Assembly: GCA_018608765.1 (NCBI GenBank)
Contig: JABAYY010000064.1
Location: 1-57,853 of the forward strand
Direction of reading: 5' to 3'
Length of the DNA stretch: 57,853 nucleotides
Source of the DNA: Flavobacteriaceae bacterium
GTDB lineage: Bacteria > Bacteroidota > Bacteroidia > Flavobacteriales > Flavobacteriaceae
Position 1 is the first letter of the stretch. The number at the start of each line of letters is the position of its first letter. The notes below the pieces were generated by a model. It had not been told where the DNA came from and made no database searches. It saw nothing but the letters and a program-made list of their open reading frames with translations. A program made the position numbers and the translations under genes. Below, one piece after another: positions 8,580 through 17,288 of the stretch.

Positions 8580-9139
8580 AAAGTATATGTTTTATTTGGA
8601 GTAACACAAAAATCTAAGGGCATGTCATGCGGTTCGATATCATCTATGAAGATTTCAGCACCAAAAAATGACAGTCCAATTTTTATAGTATCTTCTGAAC
8701 ATTTTTTTAGAAACCCATCATAAAACCCTTTTCCATAACCAACACGATTCCCTTTTTCATCAAAAGCAACGAGTGGAATAAAAACCACCTCTATTTGTTT
8801 GTCGCTTATTGAGATTCCGTTCTCGGGTTCTGGAATATTCCAAGAGTTTGGTTTTAAAATAGTATTATCTTGCAGTAGTACATGTGACATGGTTCGAGTT
8901 TCAAAATCGCTTTTAGACACCACAATATGCTTATCTTTACCTGAAAGAATCGACATAATAGGCTCTGTGAGGACTTCATTTAAGGACTCAATTGTCAAAA
9001 ATATATGAAAAAATGAATGTTCCCATATTGGAAGTTTAAGGACTGAATTTGCGATTTGAAGACTCAAGTCATCCCTCTTTTTTAAGTTTATTTCCTTTCT
9101 AAGTGTTTTATATTTTAATCTTAATACTGATTTTTTCAC
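8576..9139 (-). CDS. 5-formyltetrahydrofolate cyclo-ligase
   Basis: ATP-dependent conversion of 5-formyl-THF to 5,10-methenyl-THF in folate metabolism. The 187-residue protein has the expected basic N terminus (K/R-rich, substrate binding) and the C-terminal ATP-binding signature GYGKGFYDGFL, preceded by PLVAFDEKGNRV. Length is usual for the YgfA/MTHFS family. It lies 36 bases downstream of rimK on the same strand and converges on lspA, with the two stop codons overlapping in the four bases CTAA (8576-8579). Confidence 0.92.
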   Translation of the reverse strand: MKKSVLRLKYKTLRKEINLKKRDDLSLQIANSVLKLPIWEHSFFHIFLTIESLNEVLTEPIMSILSGKDKHIVVSKSDFETRTMSHVLLQDNTILKPNSWNIPEPENGISISDKQIEVVFIPLVAFDEKGNRVGYGKGFYDGFLKKCSEDTIKIGLSFFGAEIFIDDIEPHDMPLDFCVTPNKTYTF

Positions 9140-9175
9140 TCTATGATTTTTGTTGAAATATAAATACTCCTCTCA

Positions 9176-10054
9176 TTATAAGCGTCTATTTCTTTCGATA
9201 TAAGTAATAATAGCTTGTGCAATATTTTTTTCTGAAGCTCCTTCAATTCCTTCAAGTCCAGGAGTCGAATTGATTTCCATTATTAAAGGTCCACGGTTCG
9301 ATTGTAAAATATCAACACCACAAATTGGTAATTTCAATTTTTGAGCCGCCTTCAAAGCAAGCTTGCTTTCTTCTTCGCTAAGTTTGTGATACGAGTAGGT
9401 TCCTCCTCTGTGAAGATTAGATCTAAATTCACCTTCTTTTCCTTGACGTTTCATAGCACCAAGAACCTGATTATCTACAATTAATGCCCGTAAATCGCTG
9501 CCATTAGACTCCGCAATATATTCTTGTACGAGTGCTCTCGCCTCCAATCCGTTAAAAGCTTCTAGTACCGATTCAGCAGCATTTTTGGTTTCTGCCAATA
9601 CCACGCCAATTCCTTGTGTACCTTCTAGTAATTTGATAACAACAGGAGTGCCTCCGACGTGAGCAATCACTTTTTCTACATCAAAAGAATAATTGGTAAA
9701 TACGGTTTTTGGCATATCGATGCCCGCTTTGGAAAGGTGTTGAAAGCTTCTCAGTTTATCTCTAGATCGGATAATAGCATCTGAAGAAACGGTCGAAAAT
9801 ACATTCATCATTTCAAACTGTCTGACCACCGCACACCCATAATATGTCACCGAAGCACCAATACGCGGAATGATAGCGTCCACATCGTCTAGATATCTAT
9901 CGTTATATAAAACTGTTGGTTTTTCCTTTTCAATAATCAAATCGCAGTTCAAAGGGTCAATCACTTCTACTTGGTGATTCCGCCGCTGCCCTTCTTCAAC
10001 GAGTCTTTGCGTTGAGTACAAATCTTTATTGCGCGATAATATTACAATGTTCAT
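9176..10054 (-). CDS. rimK: RimK-type ATP-grasp ligase (ribosomal protein S6 glutamylation family)
   Basis: ATP-grasp ligase that, in the best-known family members, adds glutamate residues to the C terminus of ribosomal protein S6. Start MNIVILSRNKDLYS at 10054 matches the family N terminus; an in-frame ATG at 10081 would add nine non-conserved residues. Visible landmarks are DAIIPRIGASVTYYG (N-terminal domain), SRDKLRSFQHLSKAGI, GTPVVIKLLEGTQGIGV (ATP-grasp lysine loop) and LIMEINSTPGLEGIE (metal-binding Glu/Asn). Length of 292 residues is usual. It is divergent from uvrC, with 85 bases between the starts. Exact substrate is inferred from family membership. Confidence 0.92.
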   Translation of the reverse strand: MNIVILSRNKDLYSTQRLVEEGQRRNHQVEVIDPLNCDLIIEKEKPTVLYNDRYLDDVDAIIPRIGASVTYYGCAVVRQFEMMNVFSTVSSDAIIRSRDKLRSFQHLSKAGIDMPKTVFTNYSFDVEKVIAHVGGTPVVIKLLEGTQGIGVVLAETKNAAESVLEAFNGLEARALVQEYIAESNGSDLRALIVDNQVLGAMKRQGKEGEFRSNLHRGGTYSYHKLSEEESKLALKAAQKLKLPICGVDILQSNRGPLIMEINSTPGLEGIEGASEKNIAQAIITYIERNRRL

Positions 10055-10126
10055 GATATTAGACAGGTTAATCCTCTGCAAGATACTAAAAATGCAAATT
10101 CAATTTTTACAATCGTTGGAATTAAT

Positions 10127-10134
10127 TATCTTTG
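10127..10134 (+). promoter_or_regulatory. Candidate -7 element (TATCTTTG) giving a near-leaderless uvrC mRNA
   Basis: TATCTTTG matches TAnnTTTG exactly and ends only five bases before the uvrC ATG at 10140. With the usual spacing, transcription would start on or next to the initiation codon. No TTG box is present at standard spacing. Confidence 0.4.
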
Positions 10135-10139
10135 AATTA

Positions 10140-11942
10140 ATGAGTAATTCGAATATTGAACTTCAACTAAAAACCTTACCCAATACGCCTGGTGTCTATC
10201 AGTTTTATGACACTGCAGGTGTGGTTATTTATGTTGGCAAAGCAAAAAATTTAAAAAACCGGGTTCGTTCCTATTTTAATAAAGTTCATGACTACGGAAA
10301 AACAAATGTACTTGTTAAAAAAATTGTTGAAATCAAGCACATTGTTGTAGAGACAGAAACGGATGCCTTATTGCTAGAAAATAATCTTATTAAAAAATAC
10401 CAACCTCGGTATAATGTGCTCTTAAAAGATGATAAATCCTACCCTTGGATTTGCATTAAAAAAGAACCTTTCCCGAGAGTGTTCCAAACCCGTCGCATGA
10501 TTAAAGATGGGTCCGAATACTTTGGGCCTTACACCAGTATTAAAACTGTATATACTCTATTAGACCTTATTAAAGGCTTGTTTCCACTTCGTACGTGTAA
10601 ATATGATTTATCGAAAGAAAAAATTCACAATCAAAAATATAAAGTATGTTTAGAATATCATTTAGGGAACTGTAAAGGGGCTTGTGAAGCCAAAGAAGCT
10701 GAGGTCTCTTATTTGGAGAATATTGCTACGATTCGTGAAATACTGAAAGGAAATTTTAAAAATTCAATTTCGGTTTTTAAGTCCCAAATGAAAACTTTTG
10801 CAGAAAACTTAGAGTTTGAGGCGGCACAATCTCTAAAAGAAAAATTACTCATTCTCGAGAACTATCAGGCAAAATCAACCATTGTGAATCCTAAAATTAG
10901 CAATGTGGATGTATTTACAATAGTAAGCGATGAAAGTTATGCGTACGTCAATTTTTTACAACTATCTTATGGAGCCATCATTCGCTCTCATACCATGGAA
11001 CTAAAAAAGAAACTTCAAGAAAGTGATCAAGCGCTCTTAGAACTTGCTATTACTGAAATGCGTCAACGCTTTGCACTTGAGTCCAAGGATATTTATGTTC
11101 CATTTGAAGTTAATTTAGGAGCAGATTTCAGAATTACGGTTCCTAAAGTAGGAGATAAAAAGCAGCTTATTGATCTTTCGTTACGTAATGCGAAGTACCA
11201 ACGTTTGGAACAATTAAAGCAAGTTAAAATAACAGATCCTGACCGTCATGTGGAGCGAATCATGGCACAGATGAAATCAGACTTGAGGCTTTCGGAGGCC
11301 CCAACGCATATTGAATGTTTTGATAATTCTAATATTCAGGGAACACACCCCGTTGCTGCTTGCGTTGTTTTTAAAAATGGAAAGCCGAGTAAAAAAGAAT
11401 ACCGTCATTTTAATATTAAAACTGTTGAAGGGCCCGATGATTATGCTTCCATGACCGAGGTGGTTTATCGACGTTATAAACGTTTACTTGATGAAAAACA
11501 GCCCTTACCACAATTAATAATCATTGATGGAGGAAAAGGGCAACTCTCTGCGGCTTTAAAAAGTTTGGACGATTTAGAGCTTCGTGGAGAAATTGCGATC
11601 ATTGGAATTGCAAAACGTTTAGAAGAATTGTTCTATCCAAATGATCCAATTCCCTTATATTTAGACAAAAAAAGCGAAACCCTGAAAATTATTCAGCAAC
11701 TTAGAAATGAAGCACATCGATTTGGAATTGAACACCACAGAAACAAACGAAGTAAAACGGCCTTAAATTCAGAACTGGAATCAATTGCTGGTATTGGTGA
11801 CAAAACAATTCTAGAGTTATTAAAAAAATTCAAGTCTGTACAACGTGTTTCTTTTGCAGCATTGGACGAATTAGAACAGGTTGTTGGAGTGTCAAAAGCT
11901 CAGATTATTTATAATTATTATCAAAATAAACCCCATGCGTAA
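10140..11942 (+). CDS. uvrC: UvrABC excinuclease subunit C
   Basis: Makes the two incisions in nucleotide excision repair. From ATG 10140 the protein is 600 residues: an N-terminal GIY-YIG nuclease domain (GVYQFYD...VIYVGKAKNLKNRVRSYF, about 17-45), a UVR/UvrB-binding motif (SLKEKLLILENY region), the RNase H-like C-terminal nuclease (ECFDNSNIQGTHPVA and IIDGGKGQLSAA) and terminal helix-hairpin-helix repeats (SIAGIGDKTILELLKKF). An upstream in-frame ATG at 10029 would overlap rimK on the other strand and add 37 non-conserved residues, so it is rejected. The 3' end overlaps the next gene by 8 bases. Confidence 0.96.
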   Translation: MSNSNIELQLKTLPNTPGVYQFYDTAGVVIYVGKAKNLKNRVRSYFNKVHDYGKTNVLVKKIVEIKHIVVETETDALLLENNLIKKYQPRYNVLLKDDKSYPWICIKKEPFPRVFQTRRMIKDGSEYFGPYTSIKTVYTLLDLIKGLFPLRTCKYDLSKEKIHNQKYKVCLEYHLGNCKGACEAKEAEVSYLENIATIREILKGNFKNSISVFKSQMKTFAENLEFEAAQSLKEKLLILENYQAKSTIVNPKISNVDVFTIVSDESYAYVNFLQLSYGAIIRSHTMELKKKLQESDQALLELAITEMRQRFALESKDIYVPFEVNLGADFRITVPKVGDKKQLIDLSLRNAKYQRLEQLKQVKITDPDRHVERIMAQMKSDLRLSEAPTHIECFDNSNIQGTHPVAACVVFKNGKPSKKEYRHFNIKTVEGPDDYASMTEVVYRRYKRLLDEKQPLPQLIIIDGGKGQLSAALKSLDDLELRGEIAIIGIAKRLEELFYPNDPIPLYLDKKSETLKIIQQLRNEAHRFGIEHHRNKRSKTALNSELESIAGIGDKTILELLKKFKSVQRVSFAALDELEQVVGVSKAQIIYNYYQNKPHA

Positions 11943-14157
11943 CCTATTAATCTTATTTCTTCTACTCCTTTTTCATTGGAGTTTTTCCCAAGAACCTGAG
12001 CGAAAAAACCCAAGAGTTGGTTTGGTTCTTAGTGGAGGTGGTGCTAAAGGTTTGGCACATATAGGAGTGCTAAAAACATTAGACAGTTTAGGTGTTCGTA
12101 TTGATTACGTTGCAGGAACAAGTATGGGCGCTGTTATGGGAGGCTTGTATGCAACTGGATACACTGGCAAACAAATAGACTCCATTATTAGTGCCACCGA
12201 TTTTGATTTACTAATCACTGATGATGTTCCAAGAAAATCCAGGACGTTTTATGAACGAAAAAACGCAGAAAAATATGCTCTTACACTCCCGTTCAATAAT
12301 TTTAAGATACAATTACCCTCTTCTATTTCGAGGGGACAAAACGTATTCAATTTACTTTCAAAATTAACATTAGATGTAAGTGGAGTTGAAGATTTTAGTA
12401 AACTTCCGATTCCTTTTTATTGTATTGCAACCGACATGTTAACAGGGAAAGAAGTTGTTTTAGATCGTGGAAATTTAGCACAAGCAATTTCAGCGAGTAG
12501 CGCCTTGCCAACCCTTTATCAGCCAGTAAGATTGGATAATAAATTATTAATGGATGGAGGGATCGTAAATAATTACCCCATCCTTGGTTTAGAGTCAAAA
12601 GATTTAGACATTATTATTGGGGTTGATGTTCAAGATGATCTTCTGACAATTAATAAATTGGAATCTGTGTCTAATATTTTGATTCAAATAAGCAACTTTA
12701 GAGTCGCTAAAGAGATGGTCGGTAAGTCCAAATTAACAGATATATATATCAAACCTGAAGTCTCTGAATATTCGCTTGTTTCATTTAAAGAAGGTGCTGA
12801 AATTATTCGTAAAGGACAAACAGCAATAACTTCTCAGCTAGAGGAATTAAAAATTATTGCTAAAGCTCAAAACTTTACAAAAAGAAAGGCTAAAATTCCT
12901 GAAATACAGAAAATTAAAATTAATGATATTTCAATTTTTGGTTTAAATAAATATACTGCTTCTTATGTAAGAGGAAAACTCAGGTTTAGAACAGGTGAAA
13001 CAATTAGTTTTGACAACTTCAGTAAAGGGGTGAATAATTTAGTAGCTACCAATAATTTTGACAGTTTCTTATATAAATTCTCGCCCGACGGTGAAGGCTA
13101 TGTTTTTAGTGCGAAAGTTACGGAAGCAAAAAACACTACTTTCATAAAGTTTGGAGCACATTATGATCAGTTGTACAAAAGTGCAGCACTTTTAAATTTG
13201 ACTAAAAAACAATTGCTGCTCAAAAACGATGTATTATCGTTAGACTTTATTTTAGGGGATAATTCCCGTTATAATTTCGATTATTACATTGACAAAGGGT
13301 TTTATTGGAGCGTTGGTATTAATTCGAAATATATAGGGTTTACTAATTTCACCAATCCAAGATCCCTAATCAGTGAAAGTGTAGATCCAGATATCGACAA
13401 AATTCAAATGAATTTTAGCGAATTTACGCACCAGTTTTTTGTTGAAACTCTCATCAAAAAAGACTTAGCACTCAAAATAGGAATAGAGTTAAAAGATTTG
13501 AAAATTACTACTAATGACAATGTATTTTTAACTGTTTTTGACACCCCAGAATACAAGTTTGAGGATGGAGAGTATTACAGTCTTTTTGGTTCAATAAAGA
13601 TTGATACCATCGACAATGAGTTATTTCCCACTAGCGGTTTTCTCTTTGAAGGTAGTTCTAAATTTTATTTTGGTTCCTCAGCCCTTAGAGATGATTTTAA
13701 TGAATTATCAATCTTTAAATCAAAAATTTCAAAAGCCTTTACAATCGTTGACAAGCTCTCAATCAATATTACCACAGAAGGTGGGTTTAAAGTTGGAAAC
13801 AGCAACACGAAGGCACTTCATTTTGGACTTGGTGGGTATGGTTCTGATTATTTTAATAACTATTCTACGTTTTATGGCTACGATTATTTTTCGTTGAATG
13901 GGAATAGTTATGTTAAAGTAGATTCGACACTTGATTATGAGTTTTTAAATAATCATCATATTAATTTTTCAGCTAATTTCGCAAACATTGGCGACGATAT
14001 CTTTTTAAGTAGCGATTGGTTTGAATCCCCTTCTTACGAAGGGTATTCAATAGGGTATGGGTTGGAAACAATTATCGGGCCTATCGAGTTAAAGTATAAC
14101 TGGTCTGAGGGGTCTAAGGAGTCCGGTTTTTATGTCAATGTTGGTTACTGGTTTTAG
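11935..14157 (+). CDS. Patatin-like phospholipase fused to an outer-membrane (BamA/TamA-type) barrel
   Basis: A signal peptide (1-18, ending in FSQ) precedes a patatin domain with the oxyanion motif SGGGAKG (33-39), nucleophile GTSMG (61-65, S63) and DGG (D207), a Ser-Asp dyad hydrolase. After about residue 310 there is a POTRA-like segment and then a C-terminal region of aromatic, alternating strands ending in GYWF, the pattern of an Omp85-type barrel. The architecture is like type Vd autotransporters such as PlpD, where a lipase is displayed or secreted through its own barrel. At 740 residues it is full length. The start is the ATG at 11935, inside the end of uvrC, because it gives a clean signal peptide. 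Confidence 0.88.
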   Translation: MRNLLILFLLLLFHWSFSQEPERKNPRVGLVLSGGGAKGLAHIGVLKTLDSLGVRIDYVAGTSMGAVMGGLYATGYTGKQIDSIISATDFDLLITDDVPRKSRTFYERKNAEKYALTLPFNNFKIQLPSSISRGQNVFNLLSKLTLDVSGVEDFSKLPIPFYCIATDMLTGKEVVLDRGNLAQAISASSALPTLYQPVRLDNKLLMDGGIVNNYPILGLESKDLDIIIGVDVQDDLLTINKLESVSNILIQISNFRVAKEMVGKSKLTDIYIKPEVSEYSLVSFKEGAEIIRKGQTAITSQLEELKIIAKAQNFTKRKAKIPEIQKIKINDISIFGLNKYTASYVRGKLRFRTGETISFDNFSKGVNNLVATNNFDSFLYKFSPDGEGYVFSAKVTEAKNTTFIKFGAHYDQLYKSAALLNLTKKQLLLKNDVLSLDFILGDNSRYNFDYYIDKGFYWSVGINSKYIGFTNFTNPRSLISESVDPDIDKIQMNFSEFTHQFFVETLIKKDLALKIGIELKDLKITTNDNVFLTVFDTPEYKFEDGEYYSLFGSIKIDTIDNELFPTSGFLFEGSSKFYFGSSALRDDFNELSIFKSKISKAFTIVDKLSINITTEGGFKVGNSNTKALHFGLGGYGSDYFNNYSTFYGYDYFSLNGNSYVKVDSTLDYEFLNNHHINFSANFANIGDDIFLSSDWFESPSYEGYSIGYGLETIIGPIELKYNWSEGSKESGFYVNVGYWF

Positions 14158-14297
14158 AACTTCCAAATTGTGAATTGATTTGTTGCTTAAAAATTATTTA
14201 AGACTTAAGAGGTATTCATTTTATAGTTTGGAATAATAATTGCAAATTTGTAACAAACATCAAAATATCTCGAAATAATTATCTATCATAGGTTTCC

Positions 14298-15074
14298 ATG
14301 AAAAAATCAGTATTAATCTTCCTTATATTTATGGGTTTTAAATTCTTAGGAGCTCAAGCGCCCTCTTCTTTTCAAGAAGGGGAATGGCTTCGATTTAAAC
14401 TTAGCTATAGCGGATGGGTAAAAGCTGGTAATGCAACTCTTGAGATTTCTGAAACTACTTACAATGACAAACCTGTGTATAAAGTAGTAGGAAAAGGTTG
14501 GACAACTGGTGCTGTAAAATGGTTTTTTAATGTAGAAGATCATTACGAAAGTCATTTTGACAAACAAACAGGTCAGCCATACAAGTTTATTAGAAATATT
14601 GACGAAGGTGGCTATACCAAAAATCGAATTGTAGATTTTGACTATGTGCAAAATAAAGCCCTGATAAATGATTTGAAGGAAAACACAAAATCAACTGTAG
14701 ATATAGATCAAAACATCCAAGATTTGGTTTCGGCATACTATTATTTGAGAGATCATTACGATACAGAAACCATTCAAGAAGGAGGTGTTGTAGAACTTAA
14801 TATCTTTTTTGACAGTGAAATATTTTTATTCAAATTAAAATATTTAGGGCGAGAAACTATTAATACGCCGTTTGGAAAAATTAAATGCATAAAATTCAGA
14901 CCCTATGTGATGGCTGGTCGTGTTTTCAAAGAAGAAGAAAGCTTAACCTTGTGGGTAACAGCTGACGAGAATAAAATACCAATGAAAATAAAAGCTGATT
15001 TACGTGTCGGCTCTTTAAGAGCTGATTTAGACGCTCTAAAAGGACTAAAACACCCCTTTGAAATACAATTATAA
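14298..15074 (+). CDS. DUF3108 domain-containing exported protein
   Basis: A 258-residue protein with a signal peptide (about 1-19, cleavage near LGAQ) and a mostly beta mature part beginning at EWLRFKLSYSGWVKAGNATLEI, which is the hallmark start of DUF3108. Mature sequence also has the family pattern GRETINTPFGKIKCIKFRP and LTLWVTADENKIPMKI. The function of DUF3108 is not known to me; a periplasmic lipid- or glycan-binding shell is possible. It lies six bases upstream of the tryptophan dioxygenase gene and is likely first in that operon. Confidence 0.85.
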   Translation: MKKSVLIFLIFMGFKFLGAQAPSSFQEGEWLRFKLSYSGWVKAGNATLEISETTYNDKPVYKVVGKGWTTGAVKWFFNVEDHYESHFDKQTGQPYKFIRNIDEGGYTKNRIVDFDYVQNKALINDLKENTKSTVDIDQNIQDLVSAYYYLRDHYDTETIQEGGVVELNIFFDSEIFLFKLKYLGRETINTPFGKIKCIKFRPYVMAGRVFKEEESLTLWVTADENKIPMKIKADLRVGSLRADLDALKGLKHPFEIQL

Positions 15075-15080
15075 TAAGCG

Positions 15081-16016
15081 ATGACAAAAAAACCAACAAC
15101 CGAAGAATTATTAAACCTCCTTGATGATAAATACCACGCGATAGATCAAGATCGTGAGGTACATTTGGAAGGACTATTACACAGTAATTCGATAACCTAT
15201 TGGGACTATATCCATACAGATGCGTTGCTAGGATTACAAATCCAACGTACAACCTTGCCAGATGAAATGGTATTTATTGGCTATCATCAAATCAATGAAT
15301 TAATTTTTAAAATGATTCTTTGGGAAATCAAACAAGTAGCTGACGCACCCTCACTGGAAGTTGTTTTTTTTCAAGATAAACTCATGAGAATCAGTCGTTA
15401 TTTTGATATGTTGACCACCTCTTTCAATATCATGAGAGAAGGGATGGATATTGCTCAATACAATAAATTCAGACACACCCTAACCCCTGCGAGTGGGTTT
15501 CAAAGTGCGCAATACCGTAAAATTGAATTCGCTTCAACTGAGCTTATTAACCTGATTGACGTGCGTTTTCGTTCCAATATAGACAGAGAAACCCCTTTTG
15601 AACATGCCTTTGAACACCTATATTGGCAAGCTGCTGGGAAAGATTACAAAACAGGTCGTAAATCCCCCTTGTTGTCTAACTTTGAAAATCGTTACAAAGA
15701 AGAATTTATAACCTTTATGAAAGTTTATAACACCAAAAATATATGGACCCGTTTTAAGGAACTTTCGGTTGACAGCCAAAAAGATAAAAGCCTCATTGAT
15801 GCCATGAGACACTACGACTATACAGTAAATGTTACCTGGGTAATGGCTCATTACAATGCTGCAAAGCACTATATTTTAGGAAAAGAGGGCGATGGAGAAG
15901 CAACCGGTGGAAGCGATTGGCAAAAATATATGCACCCAAAATACCAAAAAAGAATATTTTTTCCAGAACTTTGGAGCCAAGATGAAAAAGATAATTGGGG
16001 ACATGACGTGGAGTAA
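15081..16016 (+). CDS. kynA: Tryptophan 2,3-dioxygenase family protein
   Basis: Cytoplasmic heme enzyme that opens the indole ring of L-tryptophan to N-formylkynurenine. Family landmarks visible in the 311-residue protein are DEMVFIGYHQINELIFKMIL (the HQxxEL substrate/heme region), LTPASGFQSAQYRKIEF (substrate carboxylate-binding segment) and the C-terminal TGGSDWQKYM. No kynureninase, formamidase or other kynurenine-pathway gene is in this window. Neighbours are a DUF3108 protein (6 bases upstream) and an M23 peptidase that starts inside its last codons. Confidence 0.92.
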   Translation: MTKKPTTEELLNLLDDKYHAIDQDREVHLEGLLHSNSITYWDYIHTDALLGLQIQRTTLPDEMVFIGYHQINELIFKMILWEIKQVADAPSLEVVFFQDKLMRISRYFDMLTTSFNIMREGMDIAQYNKFRHTLTPASGFQSAQYRKIEFASTELINLIDVRFRSNIDRETPFEHAFEHLYWQAAGKDYKTGRKSPLLSNFENRYKEEFITFMKVYNTKNIWTRFKELSVDSQKDKSLIDAMRHYDYTVNVTWVMAHYNAAKHYILGKEGDGEATGGSDWQKYMHPKYQKRIFFPELWSQDEKDNWGHDVE

Positions 16017-17265
16017 GTATAAAAAGTATTTTAATGTAAAATTTTTTCTTTACGGAATTGTTATAATCAGTTTTTATAGTGTTATTAAAAGTTGCTCAAA
16101 AGATTCCTTAGACGATGTTGAAATAGAAGAAACAGTCTTTGAGCCAGATAATTTTAAGTTCGGCTACAACCTCAATAATTATCAGGTTATAAATGACACC
16201 GTTAGAAGTGGAGATAGCTTTGGCGTACTTCTCGAAAAACATCAGTTGTTTTACCCGAAAATCCATCATATTGCCGAAAAAACAAAAGAAGTTTTTGATG
16301 TCCGACGTCTCAGAATTGGAAAACCCTACACGGTTTTGTTTTCAAAAGAAGCTGTTAAGACCCCTTTAGTTTTTATATATCAACCCAATAAAGTCGAATA
16401 CTTAGTTGTTGAGTTTTGTGATTCAATTATTACCAGTATCGAAAGAAAACCTGTTAAAATCATTGAAAAGGAAACCTTTGGCTTTATTGAAAGTACACTT
16501 TCTGAAACGATGGAGGATCAAGGACTTCCTACTCAATTGATTTACGATATGTCAGATGATATTTATGCTTGGACCATTGATTTTTCGAGACTTCAAAAGG
16601 GGGATAATTTTAAAGTGATTTACAACCAACGTTTTGTGGATGACTCTGTGTATGCAGGGATTGAAAGCATCAAGGCTGCATTTTTTGAGCATAAAGGGGA
16701 GTCATTTTACGCCTTCAATTATATGAATGAAGCATCCAAAAATAATACTGACTATTTTGATGAAAACACCAAAAGTTTGCGAAAAGCTTTTTTGAAAGCC
16801 CCGCTACAGTTCAGTCGTATTTCATCCAGATACAATCTAAAAAGAAGGATTGCTTATTACGGAAATCGCGTCAAACCTCATAAAGGCACTGATTTTGCCG
16901 CTCCTATTGGTACACCAATTTTAGCAACCGCCAACGGAACCGTCATAGAGTCAAGACGAAAAGGAGGGAATGGGAACTATGTGAAAATTAGACATAACGC
17001 AACTTACAGCACACAATATCTACACATGAGCAGACGCTTGGTAAACGTTGGAGACTATGTCAAACAAGGCGATGTAATTGGGAAAGTAGGTATGACGGGA
17101 AATACTGGTGGCCCTCACGTATGTTATCGTTTTTGGAAAAATGGCAAACAAGTCGATCCATTTCGTCAAAAACTTCCGGACGCTAAAGCATTACCCGCAC
17201 ATTTAAAATCTAATTTTGAGGAATTTATCGCACCCTTGAAGCAACAACTCGATTCAATAAATTAA
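16003..17265 (+). CDS. M23-family metallopeptidase, membrane-anchored, with HxC zinc motif
   Basis: Predicted peptidoglycan endopeptidase of the LytM/M23 family. One N-terminal membrane segment or lipoprotein-like signal (about 12-30, SVIKSC) is followed by a long periplasmic region (SH3/LysM-like, about 45-270) and the peptidase domain. First metal motif is H293-KGTD297, the middle His is H341 in YLHMS, and the last motif is PH372-V-C374 instead of the usual HxH, so the third zinc ligand position is Cys. The start overlaps the dioxygenase gene by 14 bases; an in-frame ATG at 15982 is the alternative. Followed 23 bases later by pgi. Confidence 0.88.
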   Translation: MTWSKYKKYFNVKFFLYGIVIISFYSVIKSCSKDSLDDVEIEETVFEPDNFKFGYNLNNYQVINDTVRSGDSFGVLLEKHQLFYPKIHHIAEKTKEVFDVRRLRIGKPYTVLFSKEAVKTPLVFIYQPNKVEYLVVEFCDSIITSIERKPVKIIEKETFGFIESTLSETMEDQGLPTQLIYDMSDDIYAWTIDFSRLQKGDNFKVIYNQRFVDDSVYAGIESIKAAFFEHKGESFYAFNYMNEASKNNTDYFDENTKSLRKAFLKAPLQFSRISSRYNLKRRIAYYGNRVKPHKGTDFAAPIGTPILATANGTVIESRRKGGNGNYVKIRHNATYSTQYLHMSRRLVNVGDYVKQGDVIGKVGMTGNTGGPHVCYRFWKNGKQVDPFRQKLPDAKALPAHLKSNFEEFIAPLKQQLDSIN

Positions 17266-17288
17266 CTCTATATATTTAAAATTATCCA

